Shown: piece by piece, positions 10,505 through 19,363 of the stretch
Numbering within the stretch: position 1 is the stretch's first letter
Layout: each line of letters begins with the position of its first letter
Source of the DNA: Planctomycetaceae bacterium
Lineage (GTDB): Bacteria > Planctomycetota > Phycisphaerae > Phycisphaerales > SM1A02
DNA: 64,000 nt
Assembly (NCBI GenBank): GCA_027490145.1
Contig: JAIXYQ010000012.1
Span: 1-64,000 of the forward strand
Reading direction: 5' to 3'
Notes under the pieces: generated by a model
What the model was told of the DNA's origin: nothing
What the model saw: the letters and a program-made list of their open reading frames with translations, nothing else
Databases searched by the model: none
Translations under genes and position numbers: made by a program

Positions 10505-11491
10505 TCAGCGCACGAACCGCTGCATGAACCGTCGCACGCGCCGCGCCGCCTCGTGCACGCGCCCGGGCTCGAGGGCTCCCGACTCCGTGGCGCGCACGAG
10601 CGATTCGTGGACCTCAACCTGGCGTGCATGCTCATGGCAGACGAGCGCCACATCGACGCCGGCGCCGAGCGCCAGCACGGCAGCTTCACCGAGCGGCCAT
10701 CGGTCCGCCACGGCCTTCATCTCCAGGTCATCGGTGAAGACCATGCCGTCGTAGCCGAGTTCGTCACGCAACATCCCCTGCACCACGCGGCGGCTGAGCG
10801 TGGCCGGCACGCCGGGATCGAGTGCCTCGAAGAGGACGTGCGCCGTCATGATGCTGGCGACACCGGCCTGGATCGAGGCGGCGAAGGGCGGCAGCTCCGT
10901 GAGCCCGAGCCGCTCCATCGTGTGCGGCAGGACGGGAAGGTCGTGGTGGCTGTCCTTGTTCGTGTCGCCGTGACCCGGGAAATGCTTGGCGCACGCACCG
11001 ACGCCCATGAGCTGCATCATCTGGATGAACTCGACCGCGCAGGCGGAGACGGTTCCGGGATCGGTCCCGAACGAGCGCTCGCCGATGACCGGATTCGCCG
11101 GATTGCTGTCGACGTCAACGACCGGAGCGAAGTCGAGGTCGATGTGCACGCTGCGCAACTCACGGGCGATCGCGCGCCCCCAGCGACCGGCCGTCGCCGG
11201 GCCCTCCCGGCCCACGTCGCGCATGGGTGGGATGGAGGTGAAGCCGTCCACGAGCCGCTGCACGCGCCCGCCCTCCTGGTCGACGCCGATGTAGACGAGG
11301 CCACGCGCACGGCGCTTGATGTCCAGGCAGAGTTCACGTACCTGGTCGCGAGACTGCACGTTGCGCGCAAAGAGGATCACGCCCCCCACGCCGCGTTCGA
11401 GCATGTCGGCCAAGGCATCGTCGACGTGGTGCCCGTGGAACCCCACGCACATGCATCGTGCACAGGCCAGGCGCAGGTCCGTTGCGTCCAT
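10505..11491 (-). CDS. nagZ: GH3 beta-N-acetylhexosaminidase, NagZ-like
   Basis: The 328-residue product is a single-domain glycoside hydrolase family 3 enzyme of the NagZ type, which removes GlcNAc from muropeptides during cell-wall recycling. The family signature KHFPGHGDTNKDSHHD (169-184) supplies the acid/base His-Asp dyad, and Asp254 in MVFTDDLEM is the expected nucleophile. DQEGGRVQRL (71-80) is the substrate-side loop. There is no signal peptide, consistent with a cytoplasmic enzyme. I start at ATG 11491 because TAGCAT ends 7 nt upstream; a GTG two codons earlier (11497) with AAGG upstream is the alternative. It is divergent from the MFS gene and convergent with the metal ATPase. Confidence 0.9.
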   Translation of the reverse strand: MDATDLRLACARCMCVGFHGHHVDDALADMLERGVGGVILFARNVQSRDQVRELCLDIKRRARGLVYIGVDQEGGRVQRLVDGFTSIPPMRDVGREGPATAGRWGRAIARELRSVHIDLDFAPVVDVDSNPANPVIGERSFGTDPGTVSACAVEFIQMMQLMGVGACAKHFPGHGDTNKDSHHDLPVLPHTMERLGLTELPPFAASIQAGVASIMTAHVLFEALDPGVPATLSRRVVQGMLRDELGYDGMVFTDDLEMKAVADRWPLGEAAVLALGAGVDVALVCHEHARQVEVHESLVRATESGALEPGRVHEAARRVRRFMQRFVR

Positions 11492-11498
11492 GCTCACA

Positions 11499-11504
11499 AT
11501 GCTA
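11499..11504 (-). promoter_or_regulatory. -10-like box TAGCAT before nagZ
   Basis: On the minus strand TAGCAT ends 7 nt before the nagZ ATG at 11491, matching the leaderless arrangement seen elsewhere in the window. Confidence 0.5.
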
Positions 11505-11528
11505 ACCTTCGACCAGTCGTCGTGGCCG

Positions 11529-11534
11529 TAGGCT
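11529..11534 (+). promoter_or_regulatory. -10-like box TAGGCT before the MFS gene
   Basis: TAGGCT ends 12 nt before ATG 11547, which would give a 4-6 nt leader. No Shine-Dalgarno sequence is visible. Confidence 0.4.
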
Positions 11535-11546
11535 CGGCGCCGTCCC

Positions 11547-12836
11547 ATGCCGCACGATGCGTTCCAGGCCCTGCAGCACGCCAACTACAGGCGCTTCGCC
11601 GCGGGCTTCATGCTCAACAGCCTCGGACTGCACGTGCTCACGACGGCGGTGCTGTGGGATGTCTGGGAACGCACGCATGATCCGCTCGCGCTGGGCATCA
11701 CGGGCCTGTGCCGGGCGCTGCCGGTCGTGCTCCTGGCGCTCGTGGCGGGCCATGCCGCCGATCGCTTCGAACGCACCAGGATCATCATGGTCTGCCAGGC
11801 CGGCTTCGCGGTGCTGTGCGCCGCATTCGCCTGGCTTGACCTTCGTGATGCTCCGGTCTGGCAGTTCTACGCCGTGCTGGTCCTGAGTGGCTGCGTCCGG
11901 GCGTTCGCGGGCCCTGCCCGAGGTTCGCTCCTGCCGCTGCTCGTGCCGCGACGGAACCTCGAGAACGCCGTGAACTGGAACAGCGGCTTCTTCCAGGCTG
12001 CGGCGATCAGTGGACCGATCGCCACGGGACTGGCGATCGACTCGCTCGGCTCCACCTGGCAGCTCTATCTGGTCGCGGCGGGACTGACCGCATCCCTCGC
12101 CATCGTGGCTCCCTTCCTGCGGCCGGAGCCGGCGCCCCGGGCGACCGAAGGCCTGACGATGCGATCGCTCGTGGCGGGCGCGAGATTCATCATCGGCGAG
12201 CGCGTGGTCTTCGGCGCACTGCTGCTTGACCTGCTCGCCGTGCTCTTCGGCGGTGCGACGGCGCTGCTGCCGATGTACGCCGACGACATCCTCCAGATCG
12301 GCCAGAAGGGGTTCGCCTTCGGCGTGCTCAAGGCGTCGCCGTACGTGGGTGCACTGATCATGGCGGCGGTCCTGGCGTCGCGGCCCCCCATCCGCCGAGC
12401 CGGACCCGCCCTGCTGTGGAGCGTGGCCGGATTCGGTGTCTGCATGGTCGTCTTCGGCCTGTCCACGAGCTTCTGGATCGCAGCCCTGGCGCTCGTCACG
12501 AGCGGCGCGCTCGATGCCGTCAGCGTCACCATCCGCCACATGCTCGTGCAGACTCGAACGCCCAACGAACTTCGGGGCCGCGTGAGCGCGGTGAACACCA
12601 TGTTCATCGAGTGCAGCAACGAACTCGGCAGCTTCGAGAGCGGCCTGGTGGCCCGGTGGATGGGACCGGTCTTCAGCGTGGTCTCGGGTGGCGTGGGCAC
12701 GCTGGTGGTGGTCGGCGTGATCGCCGCACGCTTCCCGACCCTCCGCGGACTGCGTGGACTCACCGACGACCCGCATGCCGGTCAGGCCGAGGGCACGCGC
12801 GAGACGAGCGAGGCCGCCAGCGACACGGCCATATAG
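11547..12836 (+). CDS. MFS transporter, EntS/MFS_3-like exporter
   Basis: The 429-residue product is an integral membrane protein with about 12 hydrophobic segments and the MFS loop between helices 2 and 3 (GHAADRFERTRIIMVCQ, ~71-87). N-terminal FQALQHANYRRFAAGFMLNSLG and RNLENAVNWNSGFFQAA are characteristic of the MFS_3/enterobactin-exporter branch, whose members expel small hydrophobic compounds or siderophores. The substrate is unknown here. The stop codon overlaps the TAGCCT box that precedes the next gene, so the two may share or hand over transcription. Confidence 0.85.
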   Translation: MPHDAFQALQHANYRRFAAGFMLNSLGLHVLTTAVLWDVWERTHDPLALGITGLCRALPVVLLALVAGHAADRFERTRIIMVCQAGFAVLCAAFAWLDLRDAPVWQFYAVLVLSGCVRAFAGPARGSLLPLLVPRRNLENAVNWNSGFFQAAAISGPIATGLAIDSLGSTWQLYLVAAGLTASLAIVAPFLRPEPAPRATEGLTMRSLVAGARFIIGERVVFGALLLDLLAVLFGGATALLPMYADDILQIGQKGFAFGVLKASPYVGALIMAAVLASRPPIRRAGPALLWSVAGFGVCMVVFGLSTSFWIAALALVTSGALDAVSVTIRHMLVQTRTPNELRGRVSAVNTMFIECSNELGSFESGLVARWMGPVFSVVSGGVGTLVVVGVIAARFPTLRGLRGLTDDPHAGQAEGTRETSEAASDTAI

Positions 12837-12839
12837 CCT
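12834..12839 (+). promoter_or_regulatory. -10-like box TAGCCT before the esterase gene
   Basis: TAGCCT ends 6 nt before ATG 12846 and overlaps the TAG stop of the MFS gene. Read-through from the MFS promoter is equally possible. Confidence 0.45.
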
Positions 12840-12845
12840 GCCGCC

Positions 12846-14315
12846 ATGCACACGATCCTCCTTCTTTCGGCGTTCGCCGGGCTCGACGTTCCCGCAGTCT
12901 TCACGGACCACATGGTGCTGCAGCGGGACCGTCCGATCGTGGTCTGGGGAAGGGCCACGCCCGGTTCGGTCGTCACGGTCCGGCTGGCCGACGGTGATCC
13001 GCAGCAGTCGACGGCGGGAAGCGATGGAACCTGGAGGGTTCAGCTGCCTGCGGAACCCGCGAACGCAGATCCGCGCACGCTGCGCATCACCGGTGATGGC
13101 GATGAGCGCACGATCGCCGACGTGCTCGTGGGCGACGTGTGGCTCTGCGGCGGCCAGAGCAACATGGAATGGACGGTGAACGGCAGCAACGATCCGGATG
13201 CGGAGCGCGCCCGCGCTGCCAAGCGCAACTCGATCCGTGCGATCAAGGTGCCCCACACGCTCGCCGCGGCGCCGGCCTTCACCACGCAGGCCGCCTGGCG
13301 TACCTGCACACCCGAGACCGTCGGTGACGTCACGGCCGTGGGATGGGCCATGGCGACGGACCTGCAGGATGCACTCGGTGGCGTGCCGATCGGCCTGCTC
13401 GACATCAACTGGGGCGGCACGCGCATCGAACCATGGATCGATGCGGGAACGCTCTCGAGCTGCCCGGTGACCCGCGATGCGCTCGCGCAGGCCAACGAGG
13501 CCGCAGCGAGCGATCCCGCCAAGGCAGGTGAGCGCGACCAGCGCTTCGCCGGCATGTACAACGCCATGATCGCCCCGTTCGTTCCCTTCGGGATCCGCGG
13601 CGCCATCTGGTACCAGGGCGAGAGCAACGCCGGCGAAGCCGAGGCCTATCGAACCCTGTTGCCTGCACTCGTGTCGAGCTGGCGGCGCGCCTTCGACCTG
13701 CCGCAGATGCCCTTCGGCGTCGTACAGCTGGCCGCCTTCATGAAGCCCAGCGACGAAGCGGCCCAAGGCGGCTGGGCGTACCTGCGCGATGCGCAGCTCG
13801 AAGCGGCGCAGCGGGATCCCAAGGTCGGGCTTGCCGTGACCATCGACGTCGGCGATGCGGATGACATCCATCCGCGCAACAAGCGCGAGGTCGGTCGCCG
13901 CCTTGCCTTGTGGGCGCTCGATGCTGCGTACGGCCACGCCATACACCCGGGTGCAGGGCCGATCGTGTCGTGCGCACCGGCGAGTGCGTCGATCGATGGC
14001 GTCGAGCGTCGCGGCATCATGGTTCGTTTCGATGCACTCGGCGGCGCACTCTCCACGCGCGGCGGTGCCCAGCCCGATGGCTTCGCCATCGCCGGCGCCG
14101 ATGGTCGATTCAACTGGGCATCGGCACGGCTCGAGGCTGGTGGCGTCTTCGTCTGGAGCCCCGAGGTCGTCGACCCGGTCGCCGTGCGCTATGCGTGGTC
14201 GAACAATCCGACCCGCGCCAACCTCATCGATGGACGTGGACTGCCGATCGGACCGTTCCGCTCCGACCGACCGGCGCTTGATCCTGCCCACGCCACCTGG
14301 ATCCGCACTCGATAA
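12846..14315 (+). CDS. Sialate O-acetylesterase family protein (SGNH hydrolase)
   Basis: The 489-residue product has a short signal peptide (MHTILLLSAFAGLDVPA), so it is probably periplasmic or secreted. FTDHMVLQRDRPIVVWGRATPG opens the beta-sandwich domain, and the catalytic SGNH domain follows. The nucleophile is Ser105 in CGGQSNMEW. The oxyanion/Gly-Asn block is WYQGESNAGEAE (~255-266), and the Asp/His pair is DIHPRNK (D340, H342). Family members remove acetyl esters from sialic acids or, in planctomycetes and Bacteroidetes, from plant or algal polysaccharides. With GH95 and NagZ-like enzymes in the same window, glycan breakdown is likely. A related activity such as acetyl-xylan esterase cannot be excluded. 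Confidence 0.88.
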   Translation: MHTILLLSAFAGLDVPAVFTDHMVLQRDRPIVVWGRATPGSVVTVRLADGDPQQSTAGSDGTWRVQLPAEPANADPRTLRITGDGDERTIADVLVGDVWLCGGQSNMEWTVNGSNDPDAERARAAKRNSIRAIKVPHTLAAAPAFTTQAAWRTCTPETVGDVTAVGWAMATDLQDALGGVPIGLLDINWGGTRIEPWIDAGTLSSCPVTRDALAQANEAAASDPAKAGERDQRFAGMYNAMIAPFVPFGIRGAIWYQGESNAGEAEAYRTLLPALVSSWRRAFDLPQMPFGVVQLAAFMKPSDEAAQGGWAYLRDAQLEAAQRDPKVGLAVTIDVGDADDIHPRNKREVGRRLALWALDAAYGHAIHPGAGPIVSCAPASASIDGVERRGIMVRFDALGGALSTRGGAQPDGFAIAGADGRFNWASARLEAGGVFVWSPEVVDPVAVRYAWSNNPTRANLIDGRGLPIGPFRSDRPALDPAHATWIRTR

Positions 14316-14362
14316 CGGGACCGAAGCCAGTCGCGTGTGCCGGGCCGGTGTGGCCGGGCGGC

Positions 14363-14368
14363 TACACT
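14363..14368 (+). promoter_or_regulatory. -10 box TACACT of tRNA-Pro
   Basis: TACACT lies 10 nt before the mature 5' end of the tRNA, the right place for a -10 element. It is the best independent evidence that the TAnnnT boxes before protein genes in this window are promoters. No good -35 is visible. Confidence 0.65.
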
Positions 14369-14378
14369 GCGACCCCCT

Positions 14379-14452
14379 CGGGGCGTAGCTCAGTTTGGTA
14401 GAGCGCTTGCTTTGGGAGCAAGAAGTCGTCGGTTCAAATCCGGCCGCCCCGA
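14379..14452 (+). tRNA. tRNA-Pro (anticodon TGG)
   Basis: A full cloverleaf can be folded by eye. Acceptor CGGGGCG pairs with CGCCCCG (14445-14451) with discriminator A14452. The D stem is GCTC/GAGC. The anticodon stem CTTGC/GCAAG carries loop TTTGGGA with anticodon TGG at 14413-14415. The T stem GTCGG/CCGGC carries loop TTCAAAT. The C1-G72 pair is typical of bacterial tRNA-Pro. CCA is not encoded. Confidence 0.96.
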
Positions 14453-14471
14453 TTCGTCGTCCGTCGCGCTC

Positions 14472-14545
14472 GCGCCTGCGGCGCGGCGACGACAGCCTCC
14501 TCATTCGGGCGCCTGCGGCGGTGACCACAGCCTCCTGAATGGGGT
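14472..14545. repeat. Imperfect ~37-bp direct repeat after the tRNA
   Basis: GCGCCTGCGGCG occurs at 14472-14483 and again at 14509-14520, each followed by a similar GAC-ACAGCCTCCT stretch. Two diverged copies lie between the tRNA and the SGNH gene. The function is unknown; no att-site or integrase is present nearby. Confidence 0.45.
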
Positions 14546-14600
14546 CTTCTCGCCCGATCAGGCTTGCCTGCACCTCATCGACAGGCAATGCTTCGGGTCC

Positions 14601-16238
14601 ATGTCGGGCCCCGTGTCCATCCACCCATGCCGCGCAGTTGCCCTCTGCCTTGGGATGACTGCTGCATCCTTCGGCTACGACCGCTACCCGCAGGTGCCGG
14701 TCGTCACCAGCCAGGACCCCGCCTTCCTGCGCAGCCTGCTGGTCGGCTCGAGCACTGGCATCGTGCGCATCGGCGTGTTCGGAGACTCACAAGAAGCATC
14801 GCCGGATACGTGGGGCCGCCACTACTTGATGGAGGCCAACGCGCTGCTCGTCGAAGCCTTCGGTCCAGCAAGCGAGACGGTCGTCCTGCAGCAGAATTGG
14901 TGGGACACCGAGCCCAATTGGCTGGCTGCGACCCACAACCTGGTCCGCACGCCGGGCGGTCAGCCCCAGATTCCCCCCGTGGCCGTGCCGCCGGGCATGC
15001 TCGTCGTGGCCCGCACGGGGCCCGCCGATGGGCTGGACGCCTTTCATGCCGTGCTCATGACGAAGGCCGAGCGATGCGTGGTCACGGAACGCATCGGCAC
15101 ACCGTGGTTCCTTGATGGTCCGCAGGTCGTCGCCGACGTCCTCGTGTCCCGCCGCTCGGTTGCAGGATCACTGCAGTGGCGGGGTGCAGTGGTCGATTCG
15201 ACGCGTCCGGACCACGGTGCAGCCGTGCTCGTGCAAGGTGGGCTTCCCGGGCAGCCGCCGGCAGGCGCATCGGCAGGCTGGGTCACGACTGCCACGCTGC
15301 CGCAGCCGGGTGCAGGATGGCGGCAGGTCTCGATCCTCGGTGCGGATCCGGTTCACCCGGTCGATGTGCTCGGCGTGCGGTTCCGCAATGCCGCTCAGTC
15401 ACGCGGTGTGGTGATGCAGCCCCTCGCCCTCGGGGGCGCCGCCATCGGCGACCTCGTGACGAGGCATGGCGCCAGCGGCCCCGTGATCGCTTCACTCGGT
15501 CTCCATGCAGCGATCATCCACTTCGGGGCCAATGACGGCTATCAACCAGCGGCCGACTGGGCTCAGAAGCTGCAGAAGGCAGTCGACCTGATCCGCTGGG
15601 CGCACGGTGATCCGCTGTTCCCGATCCTCATCGTGAGCGACTCGCACCGGCGCGAGCTTCCCCCGTGGTCGGACTACGACCGGCTGCCGGGCGTGGCGGC
15701 CGCGGTGGCCCTGTCGAACCCCCAGGTCATCGCGTTCAACATGCGCCGCGTGCACGAGGATGCGTTCCTGTGGGGCGATGCCCAGAACCTGGGACTGGCC
15801 GACGCGGTGCACCATAAGCCGCACGCCCAACGCATGATGGCCAGAGCCACCGTGTCGACGATGCTCGAAACCGCCGGCATTCCCGTGCCCGGCTGCGCTC
15901 CCGGCCAGTCCTGGTCCGATCGCTACCACCCACTCGGCGGATCCTGTTCGGTGAGCTGGCCGTGCACGGTCCTGGTCGAAGCCGACGCCGATTCCATCGG
16001 GCGTCCGTTCGTTCCCGGCGCGGACTGCAGCGACGCGGATGGTGACGGTCGTGCGGACATCTGCAACGAGGCCGCATCACCGGACATCAACGGTGACGGT
16101 ACGGTGGATGGCAGCGATCTCGGAATCATGTTCTCGTACTGGGGTGGTTCCGATGCGATCGCCGACATCACCCGGGATGGGACCGTCAACGGTGAAGACC
16201 TCGGACTGATATTGATCTTCTGGGGTCCGCTCCCCTGA
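14601..16238 (+). CDS. Secreted SGNH-hydrolase-like protein with C-terminal dockerin repeats
   Basis: The 545-residue product has a signal-like N-terminus (MSGPVSIHPCRAVALCLGMTAASFG) and an SGNH-like domain. Block I is IGVFGDSQEA (~57-66) with Ser as the probable nucleophile, and block III is HFGANDGYQ (~308-316), giving the Gly-Asn pair. The C-terminal ~70 residues are Ca-binding repeats (DADGDGRADIC, then DINGDGTVDGSDLGIMFSYWG and DITRDGTVNGEDLGLILIFWG), a dockerin-type pair as in the 4976-5485 protein. It is therefore probably a surface-attached esterase or lipase of unknown substrate. The start is uncertain: ATG 14656 is an alternative, and no clear ribosome site or -10 box was found. It may be transcribed from the tRNA side. 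Confidence 0.8.
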   Translation: MSGPVSIHPCRAVALCLGMTAASFGYDRYPQVPVVTSQDPAFLRSLLVGSSTGIVRIGVFGDSQEASPDTWGRHYLMEANALLVEAFGPASETVVLQQNWWDTEPNWLAATHNLVRTPGGQPQIPPVAVPPGMLVVARTGPADGLDAFHAVLMTKAERCVVTERIGTPWFLDGPQVVADVLVSRRSVAGSLQWRGAVVDSTRPDHGAAVLVQGGLPGQPPAGASAGWVTTATLPQPGAGWRQVSILGADPVHPVDVLGVRFRNAAQSRGVVMQPLALGGAAIGDLVTRHGASGPVIASLGLHAAIIHFGANDGYQPAADWAQKLQKAVDLIRWAHGDPLFPILIVSDSHRRELPPWSDYDRLPGVAAAVALSNPQVIAFNMRRVHEDAFLWGDAQNLGLADAVHHKPHAQRMMARATVSTMLETAGIPVPGCAPGQSWSDRYHPLGGSCSVSWPCTVLVEADADSIGRPFVPGADCSDADGDGRADICNEAASPDINGDGTVDGSDLGIMFSYWGGSDAIADITRDGTVNGEDLGLILIFWGPLP

Positions 16239-16255
16239 CCACGGCCGGCCATCGA

Positions 16256-16261
16256 TAGGAT
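16256..16261 (+). promoter_or_regulatory. -10-like box TAGGAT before the patatin gene
   Basis: TAGGAT ends 7 nt before ATG 16269; there is no Shine-Dalgarno sequence, so a leaderless transcript is likely. Confidence 0.55.
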
Positions 16262-16268
16262 CCGTCCC

Positions 16269-17471
16269 ATGAACCGGATCCCCGTGATCGTCACGTGCCT
16301 CGTCCTCGCCCTGACCGCCTGCGGCGCCCCCAAGCGCGCCGTCAAGACCGAGCAGGAACTGCTCGCCCGGCGGGCCCAGGTCCAGATGTTCGCCGGTGCC
16401 ATGAAGGCAGGCATCATGGAATCGCTTTGCCGGCACGCCCACAAGGAGCGTGAGGCGGACCCGAACTTCTCGCTCGACATCCTGGTGCTCTCCGGCGGCG
16501 GCGACTTCGGCGCATACGGCACCGGCCTGCTGCGTGGCTGGTCCGAGTCCGCCAACCCGCCGATGAAGCTGCCCAAGTGGGACATCGTCACGGGCGTGAG
16601 CACCGGTGCGCTGATCGCTCCGTTCGCCTACCTCGGTGCCCAGGACGACCTGGTCAAGATCGACGAGTTCTACCGCAACCCAAAGCCGGACTGGGTCAAG
16701 ACGCGCGGCCTGCTCTTCTTCTTACCCGAGAACGCCAGCTTCCTCGAGGTGCCGGGGCTCGAGCGCGAACTCGACTCGATCGTCTCGCGGAACTTCCTCG
16801 AGCGCATCGCCGTCGAGGCTGCCGAGGGACGCGTGCTCACCGTGCAGACGACCAACGTGGACGACGGCAGCCCGCAGCCGTTCAATTACGGTCTCGCTGC
16901 TGAAATGGCCTTGGTGAACCTGAAGGCTGCGAAGGACGAGGCGCAGCGGATCGCCGCGCTGCGCCGCCCGCGCGACATCCTGCTCGCATCCGCCGGGATT
17001 CCCGGCGCATTCCCACCCCGCGAGGTCGACGGACAGCTCTTCGTCGACGGTGGCACGACCAGCAACATCATCTACGGCGGTGCCCTCGGCCGCGAGGAAA
17101 CCTTCGGCGCGACCTGGAAGCGCCTCTATCCCGGCCAACCGATCCCGAAGCTGCGCTACTGGGTGATCATCAACAACTACGGCGTCTCGATCCCGCGCAC
17201 GATCCAGGAAGGCTGGCCCGAGATCATCACGCGCAGCCTGGAGCTCTCCATCCGCTACAGCACGCTCACCTCGCTGCGCCACCTCTTCGCACTCGCCGAA
17301 GTGACCCAGCTGCGAGGCGACGGCGAGACCGAGGTGCGCTGGACCTCGATCCCCGATTCGTGGCGCCCCGTGAACAAGGGTGATTTCGACGAGGCCACCA
17401 TGCGCTCGCTCTCGGACCTCGGTCGCAAGCGCGCGACCGAACCTGGGACGTGGAGCTCGGTCAGCCCATGA
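16269..17471 (+). CDS. Patatin-like phospholipase lipoprotein
   Basis: The 400-residue product begins with a lipoprotein signal ending in LALTACG (lipobox LTAC, Cys ~18). It carries a patatin domain: Gly-rich oxyanion loop SGGGDFGAYG (~76-85), nucleophile elbow GVSTGAL with Ser111, and the catalytic Asp260 in VDGGTTSN. The Ser-Asp dyad is therefore intact, so lipid acyl hydrolase activity is expected at the envelope. Substrate and physiological role are not shown by the sequence. The methyltransferase of the polyketide operon starts 15 nt downstream, so read-through is possible, but patatins are not usual members of that cluster. Confidence 0.88.
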   Translation: MNRIPVIVTCLVLALTACGAPKRAVKTEQELLARRAQVQMFAGAMKAGIMESLCRHAHKEREADPNFSLDILVLSGGGDFGAYGTGLLRGWSESANPPMKLPKWDIVTGVSTGALIAPFAYLGAQDDLVKIDEFYRNPKPDWVKTRGLLFFLPENASFLEVPGLERELDSIVSRNFLERIAVEAAEGRVLTVQTTNVDDGSPQPFNYGLAAEMALVNLKAAKDEAQRIAALRRPRDILLASAGIPGAFPPREVDGQLFVDGGTTSNIIYGGALGREETFGATWKRLYPGQPIPKLRYWVIINNYGVSIPRTIQEGWPEIITRSLELSIRYSTLTSLRHLFALAEVTQLRGDGETEVRWTSIPDSWRPVNKGDFDEATMRSLSDLGRKRATEPGTWSSVSP

Positions 17472-17486
17472 GCCGATCGGCGCTCC

Positions 17487-18200
17487 ATGTGGCCTGACCT
17501 GCGGGAGCGCCGTCGCGAGCCTGAGTGGATGGACGATCCGTCGATCGGGGCCGAGGCGCATGACGCTGCGCTTCGCGGCCTCGCCCGGCTGAACCGCGTC
17601 TCGCGGAGCCACGCGATCCTCTGGTCCCGGGTGGCCCGGATGGCGCGATCGGCGAATGCCGCGGGGCGCCCCCTGCTCGTGCTCGACGTGGCTACCGGAT
17701 CGGGCGACGTACCCTTGGCCATGGCGCACCGCGCCCGCAAGGCCGGACTCGACATCCATTGGTCGGTCTGTGACATCAGCGCCCACGCCCTCGACGCCGC
17801 ACGGAGCCGGTCGGTGCGGTCGGGCTTCACCTTCGTCGGACATCAGCTCGACGTCACCAGCCACGACCTGCCCGCTACCGAGGTGTCGATCTGCTCCCTG
17901 TTCCTCCACCACCTCGATCCGCCGCAGGTGGTCGGCGTACTGCGCGGCATGCGTCGCGCATCGAGCCTGGCCATCGGCATCGCCGACCTCGATCGTTCAC
18001 CATGGGGCCTGGCGCTGGCATGGCTGGCGAGTCGCGCGCTCACACGATCTCCCATCGTGCACACCGATGCCCTCCTCAGCGTGCGTGCGGGCTTCCGGCC
18101 CGATGAGATCCGGCGCATGGCGGAGCTCGCCGGACTCGCGGGCGCGACGCTGGAACGTGCCTGGCCCGCACGATGGCGACTCTGGTGGACGGCCCCATGA
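17487..18200 (+). CDS. Class I SAM methyltransferase of the type III PKS operon
   Basis: The 237-residue product has a Rossmann methyltransferase domain with motif I VLDVATGSGDVPLAM (~65-79), an acidic end of strand 2 (SVCDIS) and a motif IV-like region ending SLFLHHLDP. It resembles UbiE-like and UbiG-like enzymes found beside type III polyketide synthases. It probably methylates the resorcinol or pyrone product on carbon or oxygen. The stop overlaps the next start as ATGA (18197-18200), so translation is coupled to the FAD enzyme and then the PKS. A promoter was not identified in the 15-nt gap from the patatin gene. Confidence 0.85.
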   Translation: MWPDLRERRREPEWMDDPSIGAEAHDAALRGLARLNRVSRSHAILWSRVARMARSANAAGRPLLVLDVATGSGDVPLAMAHRARKAGLDIHWSVCDISAHALDAARSRSVRSGFTFVGHQLDVTSHDLPATEVSICSLFLHHLDPPQVVGVLRGMRRASSLAIGIADLDRSPWGLALAWLASRALTRSPIVHTDALLSVRAGFRPDEIRRMAELAGLAGATLERAWPARWRLWWTAP

Positions 18201-19363
18201 CGGGTCACGGTCCATCCACCCACTCCTCCGATCCGGATCACGCGCCGTCACCCGACGTCGTCGTGATCGGGGCAGGACCGGCAGGATGCCTGGCGGCGAT
18301 CTCGGCACGAAGGTCAGGTGCTCGGGTCACGCTCCTTGAGCGTGCCCACTTCCCGCGCGAGAAGGTCTGTGGCTGCTGCATCGCCCCGCGTGGCGTGGCC
18401 GTGCTGGCCGACGCCGGCCTGGGCCACGTGCTGACGGGGGCTGCGCGGCTCTCGAGCGTTCGGCTTGCCTCGCGTCGCACCTGGGCCCGGATCGAGCGTG
18501 ACTCGGGCGTGGCGCTCTCGCGTGGCGCCTTCGATGCACTGCTGGTCCGTGCGGCGTTGGAGCGCGGTGTCCAGGTGATGCACGGCACATCGGCCACCAT
18601 CGGCACCGATGGTCAGGTCCGTGCGTCATGCGATGGGGCTTCGTGGACGCTCCGTCCGGCAGCGTGCGTCGTGGCCGACGGTCTCTCCGGGCGCTCGCTC
18701 GATGAACACCCCGGGGTGTCGTGGCGAGTGTCCCGCACCAGTCGCATCGGCCTCGGTGCCATCCTCCCGCCGGGCTCGATCGATCTTGGCCGCGGCGAGG
18801 TGCTCATGCGCGTCGAGACCGGCGGCTACGTCGGTGCCGTGCATCTGGAAGATGGCCGGATCGATGTCGCCGCGGCCATCGATCATGAGGTGCTGCGGAG
18901 CAACGGACCGGCGCGCGCGATGCTCGGCTGGCTCGGTGACAGCGTGCGGAATCGCAGCGCGATCGAGGCGGCGCGATGGACCGGCACTCCGTGGCTCACC
19001 AGACAGCGGACCTCGCTGGCCCTTCCCGGCATCCTCGTGGCGGGTGATGCGGCCGGATACGTCGAACCATTCACCGGCGAAGGCATGTCATGGGCCCTCG
19101 CAAGCGGACACGCGGCCGGATGCCTGGCGGCGACCATGGTGCAGGATCCAGGATGCTGGGTCGCGTGGCCCGCCGTGTGGCGGGACATGCTCAAGCATGA
19201 CCGCTGGCGATGCAGGCTGGTCGCCCAGCTGCTGCGTTCGCCGCGGTCGGTCCATGCAGCCCTCGTGCTGGCGCGTTGGTGGCCCACGCTGGCCGCACGC
19301 CTTGCACGCACCATCGGTCGACCGCGCCCGTCCACCATGCCCGGCCAGGAGCCCACGCCATGA
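18197..19363 (+). CDS. FAD-dependent oxidoreductase, geranylgeranyl-reductase-like (PKS operon)
   Basis: The 388-residue product has an N-terminal dinucleotide fold, DVVVIGAGPAGCLAA (~20-34), and a REKVCGCCIAP segment typical of the geranylgeranyl reductase/halogenase-like branch of FAD monooxygenases. The second FAD motif is GDAAGYVEPFTGEGMSWAL (~280-298). Such enzymes accompany type III PKS genes and are thought to oxidise the alkylresorcinol ring to a quinone or reduce side chains; which one applies here is unknown. I chose ATG 18197, which overlaps the methyltransferase stop; an ATG 24 nt earlier is less likely. Its own stop overlaps the PKS start by ATGA. Confidence 0.87.
   Translation: MTGHGPSTHSSDPDHAPSPDVVVIGAGPAGCLAAISARRSGARVTLLERAHFPREKVCGCCIAPRGVAVLADAGLGHVLTGAARLSSVRLASRRTWARIERDSGVALSRGAFDALLVRAALERGVQVMHGTSATIGTDGQVRASCDGASWTLRPAACVVADGLSGRSLDEHPGVSWRVSRTSRIGLGAILPPGSIDLGRGEVLMRVETGGYVGAVHLEDGRIDVAAAIDHEVLRSNGPARAMLGWLGDSVRNRSAIEAARWTGTPWLTRQRTSLALPGILVAGDAAGYVEPFTGEGMSWALASGHAAGCLAATMVQDPGCWVAWPAVWRDMLKHDRWRCRLVAQLLRSPRSVHAALVLARWWPTLAARLARTIGRPRPSTMPGQEPTP

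Noticed and set aside
14453-14600. Integration (att) site at the tRNA-Pro 3' end
   Set aside because: No copy of the tRNA 3' end, integrase or foreign-looking block follows; only a short diverged direct repeat is present.
11502-14624. 1040-codon minus-strand open frame under the MFS and esterase genes
   Set aside because: It is Arg/Ala/Gly/His-rich, crosses the tRNA and two clear genes on the other strand, and shows no domain.
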